A stretch of DNA of 64,000 bases from Aeromonas sobria (GTDB lineage: Bacteria > Pseudomonadota > Gammaproteobacteria > Enterobacterales > Aeromonadaceae). A program made the translations under genes and the position numbers. The DNA lies in NCBI RefSeq assembly GCF_000820145.1, contig NZ_CDBW01000005.1:44731-108730 (forward strand). Reading direction: 5' to 3'. The notes beneath the pieces were generated by a model. That model saw only the letters and a program-made list of their open reading frames with translations. It did no database searches and had not been told where the DNA came from. Numbering within the stretch: position 1 is the first letter of the stretch; each line of letters opens with the position of its first letter. Below, in pieces: positions 28,376-36,998 of the stretch.

Positions 28376-29773
28376 ATGAATAACCCGTCAAAAGGGACCT
28401 TTTTAGGTCACCCTAAAGGGCTTTTTTTGCTCTTTAGTACCGAACTGTGGGAGAGATTCTCCTATTACGGCATGCGTGCCGTGCTGGTGCTCTATCTGAC
28501 CGACCTGACTGCCAACGGCGGTCTGGGCTGGAGTCAGGCAGATGCCCTCAAACTCTACGGTATCTATACCGGTCTGGTTTATATCACTCCGCTGATCGGC
28601 GGCTGGCTGGCAGACACCTTCCTAGGCCAACGTCGCGCCATCCTGATCGGTGCCGTGCTGATGGCGGCGGGTCAATTCACTCTGGCACTGCCCCATGCCA
28701 TGTTCCCGGATATGGTCAACTCCATGTTCTACGCAGGCCTCGCGCTGCTGATCGTGGGTAACGGCCTGTTCAAACCGAACATCTCCACCATGGTGGGTGA
28801 CCTCTATGAAGAGGGCGATCACCGCCGTGATGGTGCCTTCACCATCTTCTACATGGGCATCAACCTGGGTTCCCTGCTGGCAGGCGTGATCTGTGGTGCT
28901 GCCGCCACTGCCTACGGCTGGCAAGCGGCCTTCGTCGGCGCCGGTATCGGCATGCTGCTCTCTCTGGTGATCCAGGCCACCATGGCCCAGCGTTTCCTCG
29001 GCAACATCGGTCGCGTCACCGCCGCCCAGCGTGCTGCAGCCCTGCGTACCCATGAGCAAAAAGCGCCACTGACCAAGCAGGAAGTGGATCGCATCAAGGT
29101 TATTCTGGTACTGGGCCTGTTTACCATCATCTTCTGGGCTGGTTTCGAGCAGGCCGGTGGTCTGATGAACCTCTACACCCAGGAGTATACCGACCGGATG
29201 ATCGGTAACTTCGAAGTGCCGACCGCCTGGTTCCAGTCCCTGAACCCGTTCTTTATCATCACCCTGGCCCCGATCGTGGCAGCCATCTGGATCAAGCTCG
29301 GCAAGAAAGAGCCGAACTCTCCGGTCAAGTTTGCCATGGGTCTGCTGTTCCTGGCTGTCGGCTTCCTGTTCATGATCGGCGCTGTGCTGCAGCAAGGTGG
29401 CGATCAAGCAGTCAAGACCTCCATGTTCTGGCTGGTGGGTGCTTATCTGTTCCACACCCTGGGCGAGCTCTGCCTCTCCCCGATCGGTCTGTCTATGGTG
29501 ACCAAGCTGGCTCCGCTGCGTCTGGCCTCCCTGATGATGGGTGCCTGGTTCGGCTTCGTTGCTCTGGCCAACTATGCAGCCGGCTTTATCGGCTCCTTCG
29601 TCGGTGAAGCGGGTCCGATTGCCATCTTCGGTGGCATCGCCCTGGCTGCGGTACTGAGCGCCCTGATCCTGCTGACCATGGCTAACCGCCTGGTCTACTG
29701 GATGCACGGTGCCGAAGGCCCGGCCAAAGAGCCGCAAGCTCAAGACAAGAAACTGCAGTCCGCTGCCGTCTAA
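28376..29773 (+). CDS. POT-family proton-dependent oligopeptide transporter
   Basis: A 465-residue inner-membrane transporter of the major facilitator superfamily that imports di- and tripeptides with protons. The POT signature ExxERFxYY appears as ELWERFSYYGMR; further marks are the PTR2 phrase FTIFYMGINLGSLLAG and ELCLSPIGLSMVTKLAP. Many TM segments run through the chain, consistent with 14. GGTGGAAG lies before ATG 28376; the frame is open 22 codons further upstream. Single gene between galU and a very strong terminator. Closest named relatives would be DtpA/DtpB, but I cannot choose. Confidence 0.92.
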   Translation: MNNPSKGTFLGHPKGLFLLFSTELWERFSYYGMRAVLVLYLTDLTANGGLGWSQADALKLYGIYTGLVYITPLIGGWLADTFLGQRRAILIGAVLMAAGQFTLALPHAMFPDMVNSMFYAGLALLIVGNGLFKPNISTMVGDLYEEGDHRRDGAFTIFYMGINLGSLLAGVICGAAATAYGWQAAFVGAGIGMLLSLVIQATMAQRFLGNIGRVTAAQRAAALRTHEQKAPLTKQEVDRIKVILVLGLFTIIFWAGFEQAGGLMNLYTQEYTDRMIGNFEVPTAWFQSLNPFFIITLAPIVAAIWIKLGKKEPNSPVKFAMGLLFLAVGFLFMIGAVLQQGGDQAVKTSMFWLVGAYLFHTLGELCLSPIGLSMVTKLAPLRLASLMMGAWFGFVALANYAAGFIGSFVGEAGPIAIFGGIALAAVLSALILLTMANRLVYWMHGAEGPAKEPQAQDKKLQSAAV

Positions 29774-29790
29774 ACGGTCAGGATTGTAAG

Positions 29791-29827
29791 AAACAAACAG
29801 GGCGCCCATCGGGCGCCCTGTTTGTTT
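29791..29827. terminator. Strong bidirectional terminator between POT transporter and rssB
   Basis: A perfect 17-bp stem, AAACAAACAGGGCGCCC and its complement, around ATC, between convergent genes. Confidence 0.9.
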
Positions 29828-29847
29828 TGGCCTGTGGTCAGGTGGCA

Positions 29848-30819
29848 TCAGTGATGGCGTACCTGCACATCCAGCGATCCGCCGCTGTCGCTACGAAACT
29901 GCAGAGCAAAGGGTTCATGCCAGCTGCGCTTGTGCAGGGCGTAGTGGCAACTGCGCATCAAGCCAAGGGGCAAGCCGCCGGAGCGCATCAACCAATGGGG
30001 AGAGGTGAGCCCGGCATTGGCGAACACCAACCCATCGTGCTGATCAAACAGCAGCGCCGCCATGGCAAAGGAGTGACGCAGGCCGGACTCCATCAGCTGA
30101 TGGTTGAGGTAGTCGAGTAACCGGTGTGGCTGGCTTAGCAGACGACTCTCGTGTTGCTGAAACTGGCGGTAGGGCACGTTCATCAGGGATCGCACCAGCG
30201 CCCCGCAAAATGCGGCATCCGTTCCCATGATGGGCAGCTCCATCACCAGCACCAACAGCTTGTCTTCCACCTTGAAAGTATCGGGAATAAACAGCTGCCC
30301 CAGCCCCTTGAAAGTGACCTGCCAGGGGCCCCACTCCTGCAAACCTGGCGGTTTCAACCCCGCCAGCAAGCGGCTGGCCGCCTTGTCATGGGCACTGAAG
30401 TAGTCGATGTGATCCATCAGCTCCAATTGCTGCGCCCGGTTGGCGCTGCCGTTAAGGGATTGCTCGATACTGCGCTCGACCAGCGCGAAATTTTCGAGGG
30501 GCTTGAGTAGATAATCCCGCGCACCGGCGCGCAGGGCGCTGGCGACCGCCTCCATGGTGCTCTGGGCAGAAATGACAATGACCGGAATATGGGGATAGCG
30601 AGCAGCGAGACAGGCGATCACCTCATGGCCATCCATATTGGGCATATTGAGATCGCACAGCACCACGTCGGGATGGTAGAGCGCCGCCGCCGATAGCCCT
30701 TCAATGCCATCTTCGGCCTGAAACACTGTGGCCCCGTCCCGTGCGAGGTAACTCACTAACGAGTGGCGAAAAACGGCCTCGTCCTCCACCACCAGGATCC
30801 GTAGCCCGGCTTTTGGCAT
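29848..30819 (-). CDS. rssB: RssB-like response regulator (RpoS proteolysis adaptor)
   Basis: A 323-residue protein: N-terminal receiver (ILVVEDEAVFRHS; phosphoacceptor in VVLCDLNMPNMDG; lysine in LLKPLENF) and a degenerate PP2C-like C-terminal domain (KVEDKLLVLVMELPIMG, VFANAGLTSPHWLMRSGG). This is the RssB/Hnr layout; RssB delivers RpoS to ClpXP. Similarity in the C-terminal half to E. coli is moderate. Close to galU as in enterobacteria, which supports the assignment. I place the start at ATG 30819; an in-frame TTG eight codons upstream lacks a ribosome site. Confidence 0.78.
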   Translation of the reverse strand: MPKAGLRILVVEDEAVFRHSLVSYLARDGATVFQAEDGIEGLSAAALYHPDVVLCDLNMPNMDGHEVIACLAARYPHIPVIVISAQSTMEAVASALRAGARDYLLKPLENFALVERSIEQSLNGSANRAQQLELMDHIDYFSAHDKAASRLLAGLKPPGLQEWGPWQVTFKGLGQLFIPDTFKVEDKLLVLVMELPIMGTDAAFCGALVRSLMNVPYRQFQQHESRLLSQPHRLLDYLNHQLMESGLRHSFAMAALLFDQHDGLVFANAGLTSPHWLMRSGGLPLGLMRSCHYALHKRSWHEPFALQFRSDSGGSLDVQVRHH

Positions 30820-31057
30820 CTTGATAAAAACCTTATTAGTCAATTGGTTATTCAGGTATAAAGACTAGCTCAAAAGTGCGCTCAGCGCGGAAACCCTGCG
30901 TCAAAAATAGACCTCGATCGCGAGGTGGATTCAAGAGAACCCCATCCAACCGTGCCAATATCTTCGCTCGGGGAGTCGTCGGCTGCGACCGCCATCTGAA
31001 TTGTGCAAGTGGGCGCCTTAAGGGATAATGCCCCCACGTAGGATCACAAAGAACACC

Positions 31058-31756
31058 ATGACCCCAGCCGAATACAGCGCCCTTGCCCACCCCAGATTGT
31101 CCCATCCGGCGCGCAGTCTCTATACCATGCAACTGCGCAGACTGGTGCTGGAAAATCAGCTGGCCCGGCTCAACTACCCCGAGCTTGGCCGCGCATTGGC
31201 AGTGGTCGACCCGGGCGATCCCAGCGGTTTCTCGTTTCAGGTCAATGCCCGCCAGCTGACCGAGCTATTCGACGAACTGATGGAGGCCGGGCTGTTGCAG
31301 GTCGAAGCACAGGCAGAGAGTGAGCACTACCATCAGTGCCCGTTTCTGCTGCCACTACTAGTCCAGAAACAGCGCAGTCCGCTGCCGGAGCGCCCCTTCC
31401 AGATGCACCTGCAGTGGCGACCAGATGAGGAGCTGCCCGCCCTCGCCCGCCTGTGCGGGGTGATCGATGCCAGCTACAACGAAGAGGATTTGGGGGAGTT
31501 TATCGCCTACTGGCTGGGGCGTCCCGAGGTGTTCGACTCCCAGCATCAATGGATGCTCAAATTCATTCGCGCCCTCAAGACCCGCCGCTATACCCGCCGC
31601 AAGCCGATGGAGGAGCAGGGTTACCAGCAGGTGACGCCGGCCCCTGCCGAGGCTGGCCCGAGCAAACGGGCCCAGCAGATGATCGAAGAGGCCAAGCGGC
31701 TGGCCCAACAGCAAACGCAGGAACAAGCGCCGCAACAGGAGCCGGATAATGATTGA
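31058..31756 (+). CDS. DnaT-like primosomal protein
   Basis: About 232 residues. The C-terminal half contains RPFQMHLQWRPDEELPAL, EEDLGEFIAYWLGR and HQWMLKFIRALKTRRY, which matches the DnaT C-terminal ssDNA-binding domain. The N-terminal half (HPRLSHPARSLYTMQLRRL) resembles a replication-protein winged helix and the tail is Gln/Glu-rich. DnaT helps PriA/PriB hand the fork to DnaB-DnaC in replication restart. It is followed at 71 bp by the helicase loader gene, the expected pair. The start is uncertain: ATG 31058 fits the domain, an ATG at 31028 is also possible; neither has a clear ribosome site. Confidence 0.8.
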   Translation: MTPAEYSALAHPRLSHPARSLYTMQLRRLVLENQLARLNYPELGRALAVVDPGDPSGFSFQVNARQLTELFDELMEAGLLQVEAQAESEHYHQCPFLLPLLVQKQRSPLPERPFQMHLQWRPDEELPALARLCGVIDASYNEEDLGEFIAYWLGRPEVFDSQHQWMLKFIRALKTRRYTRRKPMEEQGYQQVTPAPAEAGPSKRAQQMIEEAKRLAQQQTQEQAPQQEPDND

Positions 31757-31827
31757 TAGCGGCCCCTGCCTGCAGGCAAAATCAACCCCCTGTCTACCCA
31801 TCCCTGACCGAGCAGAAGGAGCATTCC

Positions 31828-32682
31828 ATGACTGACCCGCAAGATCCCCTGCGCCAGGAGCTGGAAGAGATCGAAGCCAAGCGCAAGAGAATCGCCAAGG
31901 CCAAACAGGATCATCGCATTCACGATCCCGAGCTGAGCCAGCACGTTGGCGGCCTGCTGGAGCGCATTCGTCGCCTGCAGGCCGAGACCGGCGGCGGCCA
32001 GTATGATTACGAGACCCTGCGCAAGGAGTACGACGCCAAGGCCAACGCCGAGGTGCGCGAGCTGCAGAAGGCAGCCCGTCAGGAGCGGATCCAGAAGCTG
32101 ATTGCCCAGGCTGACCTTAACCCGGACTGGGTGTTCGAAAAGATGGATGCCACTGATCCCGCGCTGCAATACCCCGTCGAAACCGCCCGTTACTTTATCA
32201 GCGGTTTCGAGCACTGGGAGAAGAGCGGCGGCGGCTGCATGCTGATCTACGGCGACTATGGCACCGGCAAATCTACCCTGGCGGGTGCCGTGGCGCACGA
32301 GCTGATCGCTCTTCACCAGAAATCGGTGATCTTCCAGCAGTGGGCCTCCATCGTCGATCGGCTGTTCTTCAACGTGATCCCCGATCAGGATGAGCGCAAC
32401 CAGTATCGCCGTGCGCTGGAAGAGGTGGATCTGCTGATCATCGACGAGGTATCGGCCAACCGCGCCAAGATGGCGGAGAGCCAGTCCAGCTTCCTCGGCC
32501 ACCTGCTGCGCCGCCGTCGCAACCTGTCAAAGAGCGTCATCATCATCACCAACCACACACCCCAAAGCCTGCATCAGGCGATCGGTGATTTCAGCTATGA
32601 GGCAATCAAGGCGTTCAATCCGGTGGATATCCACCTGAGCGGCCCCAGCCGTCGCCCCAGCATCGGCAACTACAACGGCTGA
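31828..32682 (+). CDS. dnaC: DnaC-like replicative helicase loader (AAA+ ATPase)
   Basis: A 284-residue AAA+ ATPase. Walker A is GDYGTGKST, Walker B LLIIDEVSAN, sensor region IIITNHTPQ. It fits the DnaC/IstB group that loads DnaB helicase, and the DnaT-like neighbour makes DnaC the natural reading. It is longer than E. coli DnaC because of an N-terminal charged coiled-coil (residues about 5-95, rich in Glu/Lys/Arg), which would be the helicase-binding part. AAGGAG lies six bases before ATG 31828. Not an IstB of an insertion sequence: no transposase is near. Confidence 0.85.
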   Translation: MTDPQDPLRQELEEIEAKRKRIAKAKQDHRIHDPELSQHVGGLLERIRRLQAETGGGQYDYETLRKEYDAKANAEVRELQKAARQERIQKLIAQADLNPDWVFEKMDATDPALQYPVETARYFISGFEHWEKSGGGCMLIYGDYGTGKSTLAGAVAHELIALHQKSVIFQQWASIVDRLFFNVIPDQDERNQYRRALEEVDLLIIDEVSANRAKMAESQSSFLGHLLRRRRNLSKSVIIITNHTPQSLHQAIGDFSYEAIKAFNPVDIHLSGPSRRPSIGNYNG

Positions 32683-32696
32683 TCACCTCTCAGTGG

Positions 32697-32720
32697 GTGC
32701 GAGTCGCTGGCGGCTCGCAC
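32697..32720 (+). terminator. Possible weak terminator after dnaC
   Basis: GTGCGAG/CTCGCAC stem with a 10-base loop, followed by TCTCTCC rather than a T run. Confidence 0.4.
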
Positions 32721-32816
32721 TCTCTCCTCCCTGTCAGCTCACAGATAGAAACAACTCTCATTTACAGCAGACGAACAAGCCACTAGGCTAGTCCCTTTTG
32801 CCAAGGGAGCCCATCT

Positions 32817-33452
32817 ATGCCAACCACACTGATTTTCGGAGCCAGCCGCGGGCTGGGCCGCGCTTTTACCCACCACGCCCTGAATGAGGGGCACCGGGTA
32901 GTCGCGCTGGTGCGCAGCCCCGAGATGGCCACGGAACTGGGTACGCTGGGAGTCGAGGTGATCAAAGGGGAGGCGCTGGATCCGGCTGCGGTGCAGCAGG
33001 CCTGCATTGCGGCAGGGCAAGATGCCTGCGTTGTCTCCACCCTCGGCAGCTTCCGTCAGGCAGCGCCAGTGGACTATCAGGGCAACCGACATGTGATCGA
33101 TGCCATGGAGCAGGCTGGCCTCAAGCGACTGCTGCTGGTCACTTCCCTCGGCTGCGGCGACAGCTGGCAATATCTGCCGGAGCGAGCCCGCGCCGCCTTC
33201 GGTCACGAGGTGCGCCTCAAGAGCCTGGCGGAGAGCTGGCTGCAGACCAGCCCCCTCGCGTGGACCATTCTGCGCCCGGCAGGCCTGCAAGATGGCGAAG
33301 CCACCGGTCGCGCCGAGCTGAGTCAGGGCAAGGAGGTACACGGACTGGTGCGCCGCGCCGATGTGGCCGTCAAAGGGCTGCGCCTGCTGGTGGATGACAC
33401 TGCTGTGGGGCAAATCTACGCCATCGGCGATCCCGCGCTCCAGCGCGGCTAA
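32817..33452 (+). CDS. NAD(P)-binding protein (atypical SDR / NmrA-like)
   Basis: A 211-residue single Rossmann-domain protein: TLIFGASRGLGRAFTHHAL is the dinucleotide-binding turn, VVSTLGSFR and LLLVTSLGCGDSW follow, and WTILRPAGLQDGEATG is typical of atypical SDRs of the NmrA/SDR_a5 kind. No YxxxK catalytic pair is evident, as usual for that subgroup. The substrate is unknown. AAGGGAG lies seven bases before the ATG. Stands alone between dnaC and a convergent terminator. Confidence 0.85.
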   Translation: MPTTLIFGASRGLGRAFTHHALNEGHRVVALVRSPEMATELGTLGVEVIKGEALDPAAVQQACIAAGQDACVVSTLGSFRQAAPVDYQGNRHVIDAMEQAGLKRLLLVTSLGCGDSWQYLPERARAAFGHEVRLKSLAESWLQTSPLAWTILRPAGLQDGEATGRAELSQGKEVHGLVRRADVAVKGLRLLVDDTAVGQIYAIGDPALQRG

Positions 33453-33494
33453 GGCTGCACCATCTCGTTCATTCTCACAGATCCTGCACATAAC

Positions 33495-33525
33495 AAAACG
33501 GTCAGCCCAAGGGCTGACCGTTTTT
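33495..33525. terminator. Bidirectional terminator between the NAD(P)-binding gene and the exporter operon
   Basis: 14-bp stem AAAACGGTCAGCCC/GGGCTGACCGTTTT around AA, with TTTTT following on the plus strand. Confidence 0.85.
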
Positions 33526-33570
33526 CGCTTTACCGCACACGCCATCTCACGTGCGCTTGCCCCCTCCCGC

Positions 33571-34767
33571 TTAACCAGCGGTCGTTTCACTCTGAGTGAC
33601 TGACGGGCGCTCCACCGGCAGCGACTGCTGCCGCCAGCGCAACAGCAGGCAGGCAAGCACGCCGTAGAGCAGCGCCAGTCCCCACAGCTGCCACCAGTAG
33701 TGGGCTACCTGTTCAAAGCCCGCGCCCATCTGGTTGAGGCGCAGAAAACCCTCGATGGCCGGGATAGTGGGCACCCACTGAGCCAACCAGTTGAGGGGCG
33801 CCGGGATCAGCTCCAGCGGCCAGATAAAGCCCGCCAGAAAGACTAGCGGCAGGGAGGAGAGCAGCACCACCTGGGTCGGCAGATCCCTGCGGGTAAACAG
33901 GGCACCCAGCACCACCCCGAGCCAGCAGGTCGCAAGCAGGAACGGCAGGGCGAATAGCCACAGCTCCAGCGGATCGGCATGGCGGGCGATGTTGTAGTGA
34001 TCGAAGCAGAAACCGAGGAAGTAGCTCACCGGCAGCAGGAACAACCCCGCCAGCACCAGGGTTCTGGCCAGCAGCAGCGGCAATACCGGCGCGCTTTGCC
34101 AGTAACCCTGCTCGCCACGGCCACTGCGCTGGTTCTGGGTCGCTCCGAGGATTCCCGCTCCCATCAGTAACACCTGATGGAGGATCAGCACGAATACCGC
34201 AGGTACCACGTAGTTCACGTAGCCCATAGTGGGGTTGAACACCGGCACCACATTGAGGGCCACCGCATTCCACCCCATGGTTGCTTGCGGCAGTGCCTCG
34301 CCATGACTCAGCAAGCGCGCCACCTTCACCTGTGCCGCCAAGGTGCCACCGGCCTGCGCCAGCCCTTCGGCAATGGTGCCGTAGACCAGAAAGTAGGAGG
34401 CATCGCCGGCATAGCTCAGGGTGACGCTCTTGCCCTGCATCAGATCCCGATAGAAGTGGTTAGGAATGTGCAGGATCCCGCTCGCCTCCCCGGCCATCAT
34501 CAGCTGGCGCGCTTCGGCCAGCGAATGGGCTCGCGCCACCAGCTTCACCTGTGGCGTGGCATCGGCCATAAACTCCAGCTGACGGGACAGCTGGCTGCCA
34601 TCCTCGTTGACCACCACCACCGCCTCTTCCCGCGGCAACTGATGCAGATAGGGCTGGGGATAGAGAAACGAGTAGAAGATCACCCCGCCAAACAGGGTGA
34701 GCATGATGGCGCGATCCGCCAGCAGGGTGCGCAGCTCTAAACGCAACAGATCAACAAATCCAAGCAT
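33571..34767 (-). CDS. ABC-2 type transporter permease (second permease of the exporter operon)
   Basis: A 398-residue inner-membrane protein of the YbhR/YhhJ class: TM1 near residues 20-38, a long extracytoplasmic domain (about 40-165, VVVVNEDGSQLSRQLEF), then five TM segments with the ABC-2 motif PLVFLAGFIWPLELIP. Such permeases work in pairs with one ATPase and a HlyD-type adaptor. The start ATG overlaps the preceding stop as TGATG. Fourth and last gene after tolC-hlyD-permease. No nucleotide-binding domain is present in this protein or elsewhere in the operon. Confidence 0.88.
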   Translation of the reverse strand: MLGFVDLLRLELRTLLADRAIMLTLFGGVIFYSFLYPQPYLHQLPREEAVVVVNEDGSQLSRQLEFMADATPQVKLVARAHSLAEARQLMMAGEASGILHIPNHFYRDLMQGKSVTLSYAGDASYFLVYGTIAEGLAQAGGTLAAQVKVARLLSHGEALPQATMGWNAVALNVVPVFNPTMGYVNYVVPAVFVLILHQVLLMGAGILGATQNQRSGRGEQGYWQSAPVLPLLLARTLVLAGLFLLPVSYFLGFCFDHYNIARHADPLELWLFALPFLLATCWLGVVLGALFTRRDLPTQVVLLSSLPLVFLAGFIWPLELIPAPLNWLAQWVPTIPAIEGFLRLNQMGAGFEQVAHYWWQLWGLALLYGVLACLLLRWRQQSLPVERPSVTQSETTAG

Positions 34768-35921
34768 CACTGCGGCTCCTTCTCTGCCACTGGAACTACG
34801 GCTGATTGACGGGCCAGTTCTGCCTGCTGTTTATAACGGCGCACCACCAGCAGCAGGGGGAGCAGGAACAGCAATAACGCCCCCAGTTGCGGCAAGGCGG
34901 ATGCGAGGGGCAAGCCGTAGTTGCTCTGGCCAATCTGCAATTCAACATAATGGGAGACCGGCAACAGGCTGCGCCAGAACTGGGCAAAATCCCCCATGGC
35001 GCTCACCGGAAAGGTGACCCCCATGAAAGCGAAACCGGGCGCAGTGTAAGCCCCCGCTAACGACAGGGCGCGCGCCGGATCCCGAATGATGCCGTAGAAA
35101 AAGGCCCCCATGGTGACGCAGGCTGCCGAGGCCAGCCCCAACCCTACCGTCAGTACCAGCCAGCTGCCGTGCATAGGATAAGCGAACCCCTTGAACAGCA
35201 GCAGCGTCCAGGCCAACCCCCAGCCCCAACCAATCAACACATGGGGCAACAGGGTGCGCCACAGGCCAAACCAGACACCGCGAGTGGTCCAGTCCAGTCC
35301 CAGCCGGTCGGTGCGGGCCAGCGCATTGAGGCCAAACAGCACCACCAGGATCTGCCACACCGCGGGCAGAATGGCACTCAGCAGAAACTGGGCATAGCTG
35401 GAGTTGAGGTTGTAAAGCGCCGTTATCTGACTGCTGATGGGCACCGACTGCCCGAGCGCACCGGGCAATGCTTTGCCATCGGCCATCGCCTCCAGCACCC
35501 CCACCTGACCGTTGAGGGTTCCCACCACCTGTGCCAGCGCCGAGCTGACCAGCTTGGCGATCAGGATAAACTGGCCGTTGTTGAATACCGTCACCTGCGG
35601 TTGGGTACCCTGACGGGCATCCCGCTCCAGATGGCTGGGGATCACCACCAGCGCATAGATGTCGCCGCCTCGCAGGGCATGTGCCCCTGCATCGATGGAG
35701 TCAAACTGCCGTGCTACCTTAAGCCCGGCCGAGCCATCCAGCGAGAAGGCGAGCTGGCGCGACAGCACGCTTCGGTCCAGATCCACCAGTCCCACCTTGA
35801 GGTCGCGGGCCAGCCCTGCCGAGAAGATCCAGCAGAGGATCCCCATCAGCAGCAGCGGCACCCAGCTCATCAGGGCGCGGCTGAACGGATCCTGCCACAG
35901 CAGCCGAAATTCACGTCCCAT
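34767..35921 (-). CDS. ABC-2 type transporter permease (first permease of the exporter operon)
   Basis: A 384-residue paralogue of the next gene: TM1 near 18-37, periplasmic domain with VDLDRSVLSRQLAFSL and VVIPSHLERDA, then five TM helices with SLAGAYTAPGFAFMGVTFPVSAM. Begins at a TGATG overlap with hlyD. The shared plan (VxxxDxSxLSRQLxF near residues 45-60 of both) indicates a heteromeric permease formed by duplication. Probably exports a toxic or amphiphilic compound across both membranes with the neighbouring adaptor and TolC; the substrate is unknown. Confidence 0.88.
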   Translation of the reverse strand: MGREFRLLWQDPFSRALMSWVPLLLMGILCWIFSAGLARDLKVGLVDLDRSVLSRQLAFSLDGSAGLKVARQFDSIDAGAHALRGGDIYALVVIPSHLERDARQGTQPQVTVFNNGQFILIAKLVSSALAQVVGTLNGQVGVLEAMADGKALPGALGQSVPISSQITALYNLNSSYAQFLLSAILPAVWQILVVLFGLNALARTDRLGLDWTTRGVWFGLWRTLLPHVLIGWGWGLAWTLLLFKGFAYPMHGSWLVLTVGLGLASAACVTMGAFFYGIIRDPARALSLAGAYTAPGFAFMGVTFPVSAMGDFAQFWRSLLPVSHYVELQIGQSNYGLPLASALPQLGALLLFLLPLLLVVRRYKQQAELARQSAVVPVAEKEPQ

Positions 35922-36925
35922 CAGAGTTCGACCAGCACACTCATGCCAACCCGCAACCCGTCAACCGGTTGCAGCGGGCGGGCCTCCACCTGAAAGCTCT
36001 TCATGTCAAAGCCCTGACGGGTATCAGTGGCACGCCAGGTGGCGAAATCCCCCATCACGGCCACATGGGTCACCTTGAAGCGCACCATCTGGTCGCCAAG
36101 GCCCGGGAGGCGGGCATCAAACTCGGTATCCACGGTGAAACGCGGCAACAGATCTTCACGAATATGGAACTGAGCCCAGGCATCGTTCATGTCAAGCAGG
36201 GTCACCACCGGAAAACCTTGTGGCGCCAACTCACCGCTGCGCAGCAGCACCTGGCTCACTTCGCCGCCATGGGGACTATTGATGCGGGTATCGGCCAGAT
36301 AAGCCTCCACCTCCGCCACCGAGCCTGCCGCCATATTGGCTTTCTCACGGGCGGCGACCTTGGTCTCTTCCCGCGCCCCTTCCAGCGCCATCTGATATTG
36401 CTGCCACGCCATCCCTTCGCTGTACTTGGCGGCTTGCCACGCAGTCCAGGCCTCATCACGCTTTTGCAGCGGCATCACGCCATCGCGATGCAGGCTGGCG
36501 ATCCGTTCGTAGGTCTTGCCACGCAGCTGGGCGGCGGCCTTGGCCTTCTGCCACTGATCCTTGGCAGCCGCAATCTGCTGAGAACGGGCCCCTTTTTCAG
36601 CCTCTTGTGCCATGGCGCCAGCGGCCGCTTCACCGGCTTTGGCCTGGCTCAGCTTGGCCTCGATTTCCGGACTGGCCAGAGTAAAGACCAGCTGATCCTT
36701 GGCCAGCTGATCGCCCTTTTTCACCAGCACCTCGTCAATACGCCCCGGCACCTTGGAGGAGACCGAATATTGCTGCGCTTCGATCTGCCCTTGCAAATGC
36801 ACCGGCTCTGGCTGATAGGCCAGCCAGAAACGCCAGCCCAGCCACACCACCAGGATCACCAGCGCCAATGGCAACAACAGCGGTTTACCCTGGCTCATCT
36901 TCTTTTTGATGGGGGGATGGCTCAT
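35921..36925 (-). CDS. HlyD-family membrane fusion protein (periplasmic adaptor)
   Basis: A 334-residue adaptor with one N-terminal TM anchor (LALVILVVWLGWRFWLAY), a biotinyl-lipoyl half (VHLQGQIEAQQYSVSSKVPGRI... split form), a long alpha-helical hairpin of about 130 residues and the second lipoyl half INSPHGGEVSQVLLRSGE. It would bridge inner-membrane permeases and the TolC-like channel. The ATG at 36925 has GAGG seven bases upstream and overlaps, as TGATG, a relic copy of the tolC 3' end. Downstream junction is also TGATG. Confidence 0.9.
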   Translation of the reverse strand: MSHPPIKKKMSQGKPLLLPLALVILVVWLGWRFWLAYQPEPVHLQGQIEAQQYSVSSKVPGRIDEVLVKKGDQLAKDQLVFTLASPEIEAKLSQAKAGEAAAGAMAQEAEKGARSQQIAAAKDQWQKAKAAAQLRGKTYERIASLHRDGVMPLQKRDEAWTAWQAAKYSEGMAWQQYQMALEGAREETKVAAREKANMAAGSVAEVEAYLADTRINSPHGGEVSQVLLRSGELAPQGFPVVTLLDMNDAWAQFHIREDLLPRFTVDTEFDARLPGLGDQMVRFKVTHVAVMGDFATWRATDTRQGFDMKSFQVEARPLQPVDGLRVGMSVLVEL

Positions 36926-36951
36926 CACTTCACCTCGACAAACTGGCGACC
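36925..36951 (-). repeat. Relic copy of the tolC-like gene 3' end
   Basis: Read on the minus strand this segment encodes Gln-Phe-Val-Glu-Val-Lys-stop, paralleling the true end Gln-Val-Ile-Glu-Val-Asn-Ser-stop located 74 bp upstream. The relic stop overlaps the hlyD ATG and its GAGGTGA is the hlyD ribosome site. Confidence 0.55.
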
Positions 36952-36998
36952 CTTGACGGTCGAAACAGACATGAAAAAAGAAACAGACAGGGCGGCGA

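Noticed and set aside
28622..29848. 408-codon minus frame opposite the POT transporter
   Set aside because: Antisense of a clear membrane transporter; Gln/His-rich composition.
31828..32682. IstB-type transposition helper as identity of the AAA+ protein
   Set aside because: No transposase or terminal repeats nearby; a DnaT-like gene precedes it.
32739..33656. 305-codon minus frame opposite the NAD(P)-binding protein
   Set aside because: The plus-strand frame has a Rossmann motif and ribosome site; this one has neither.
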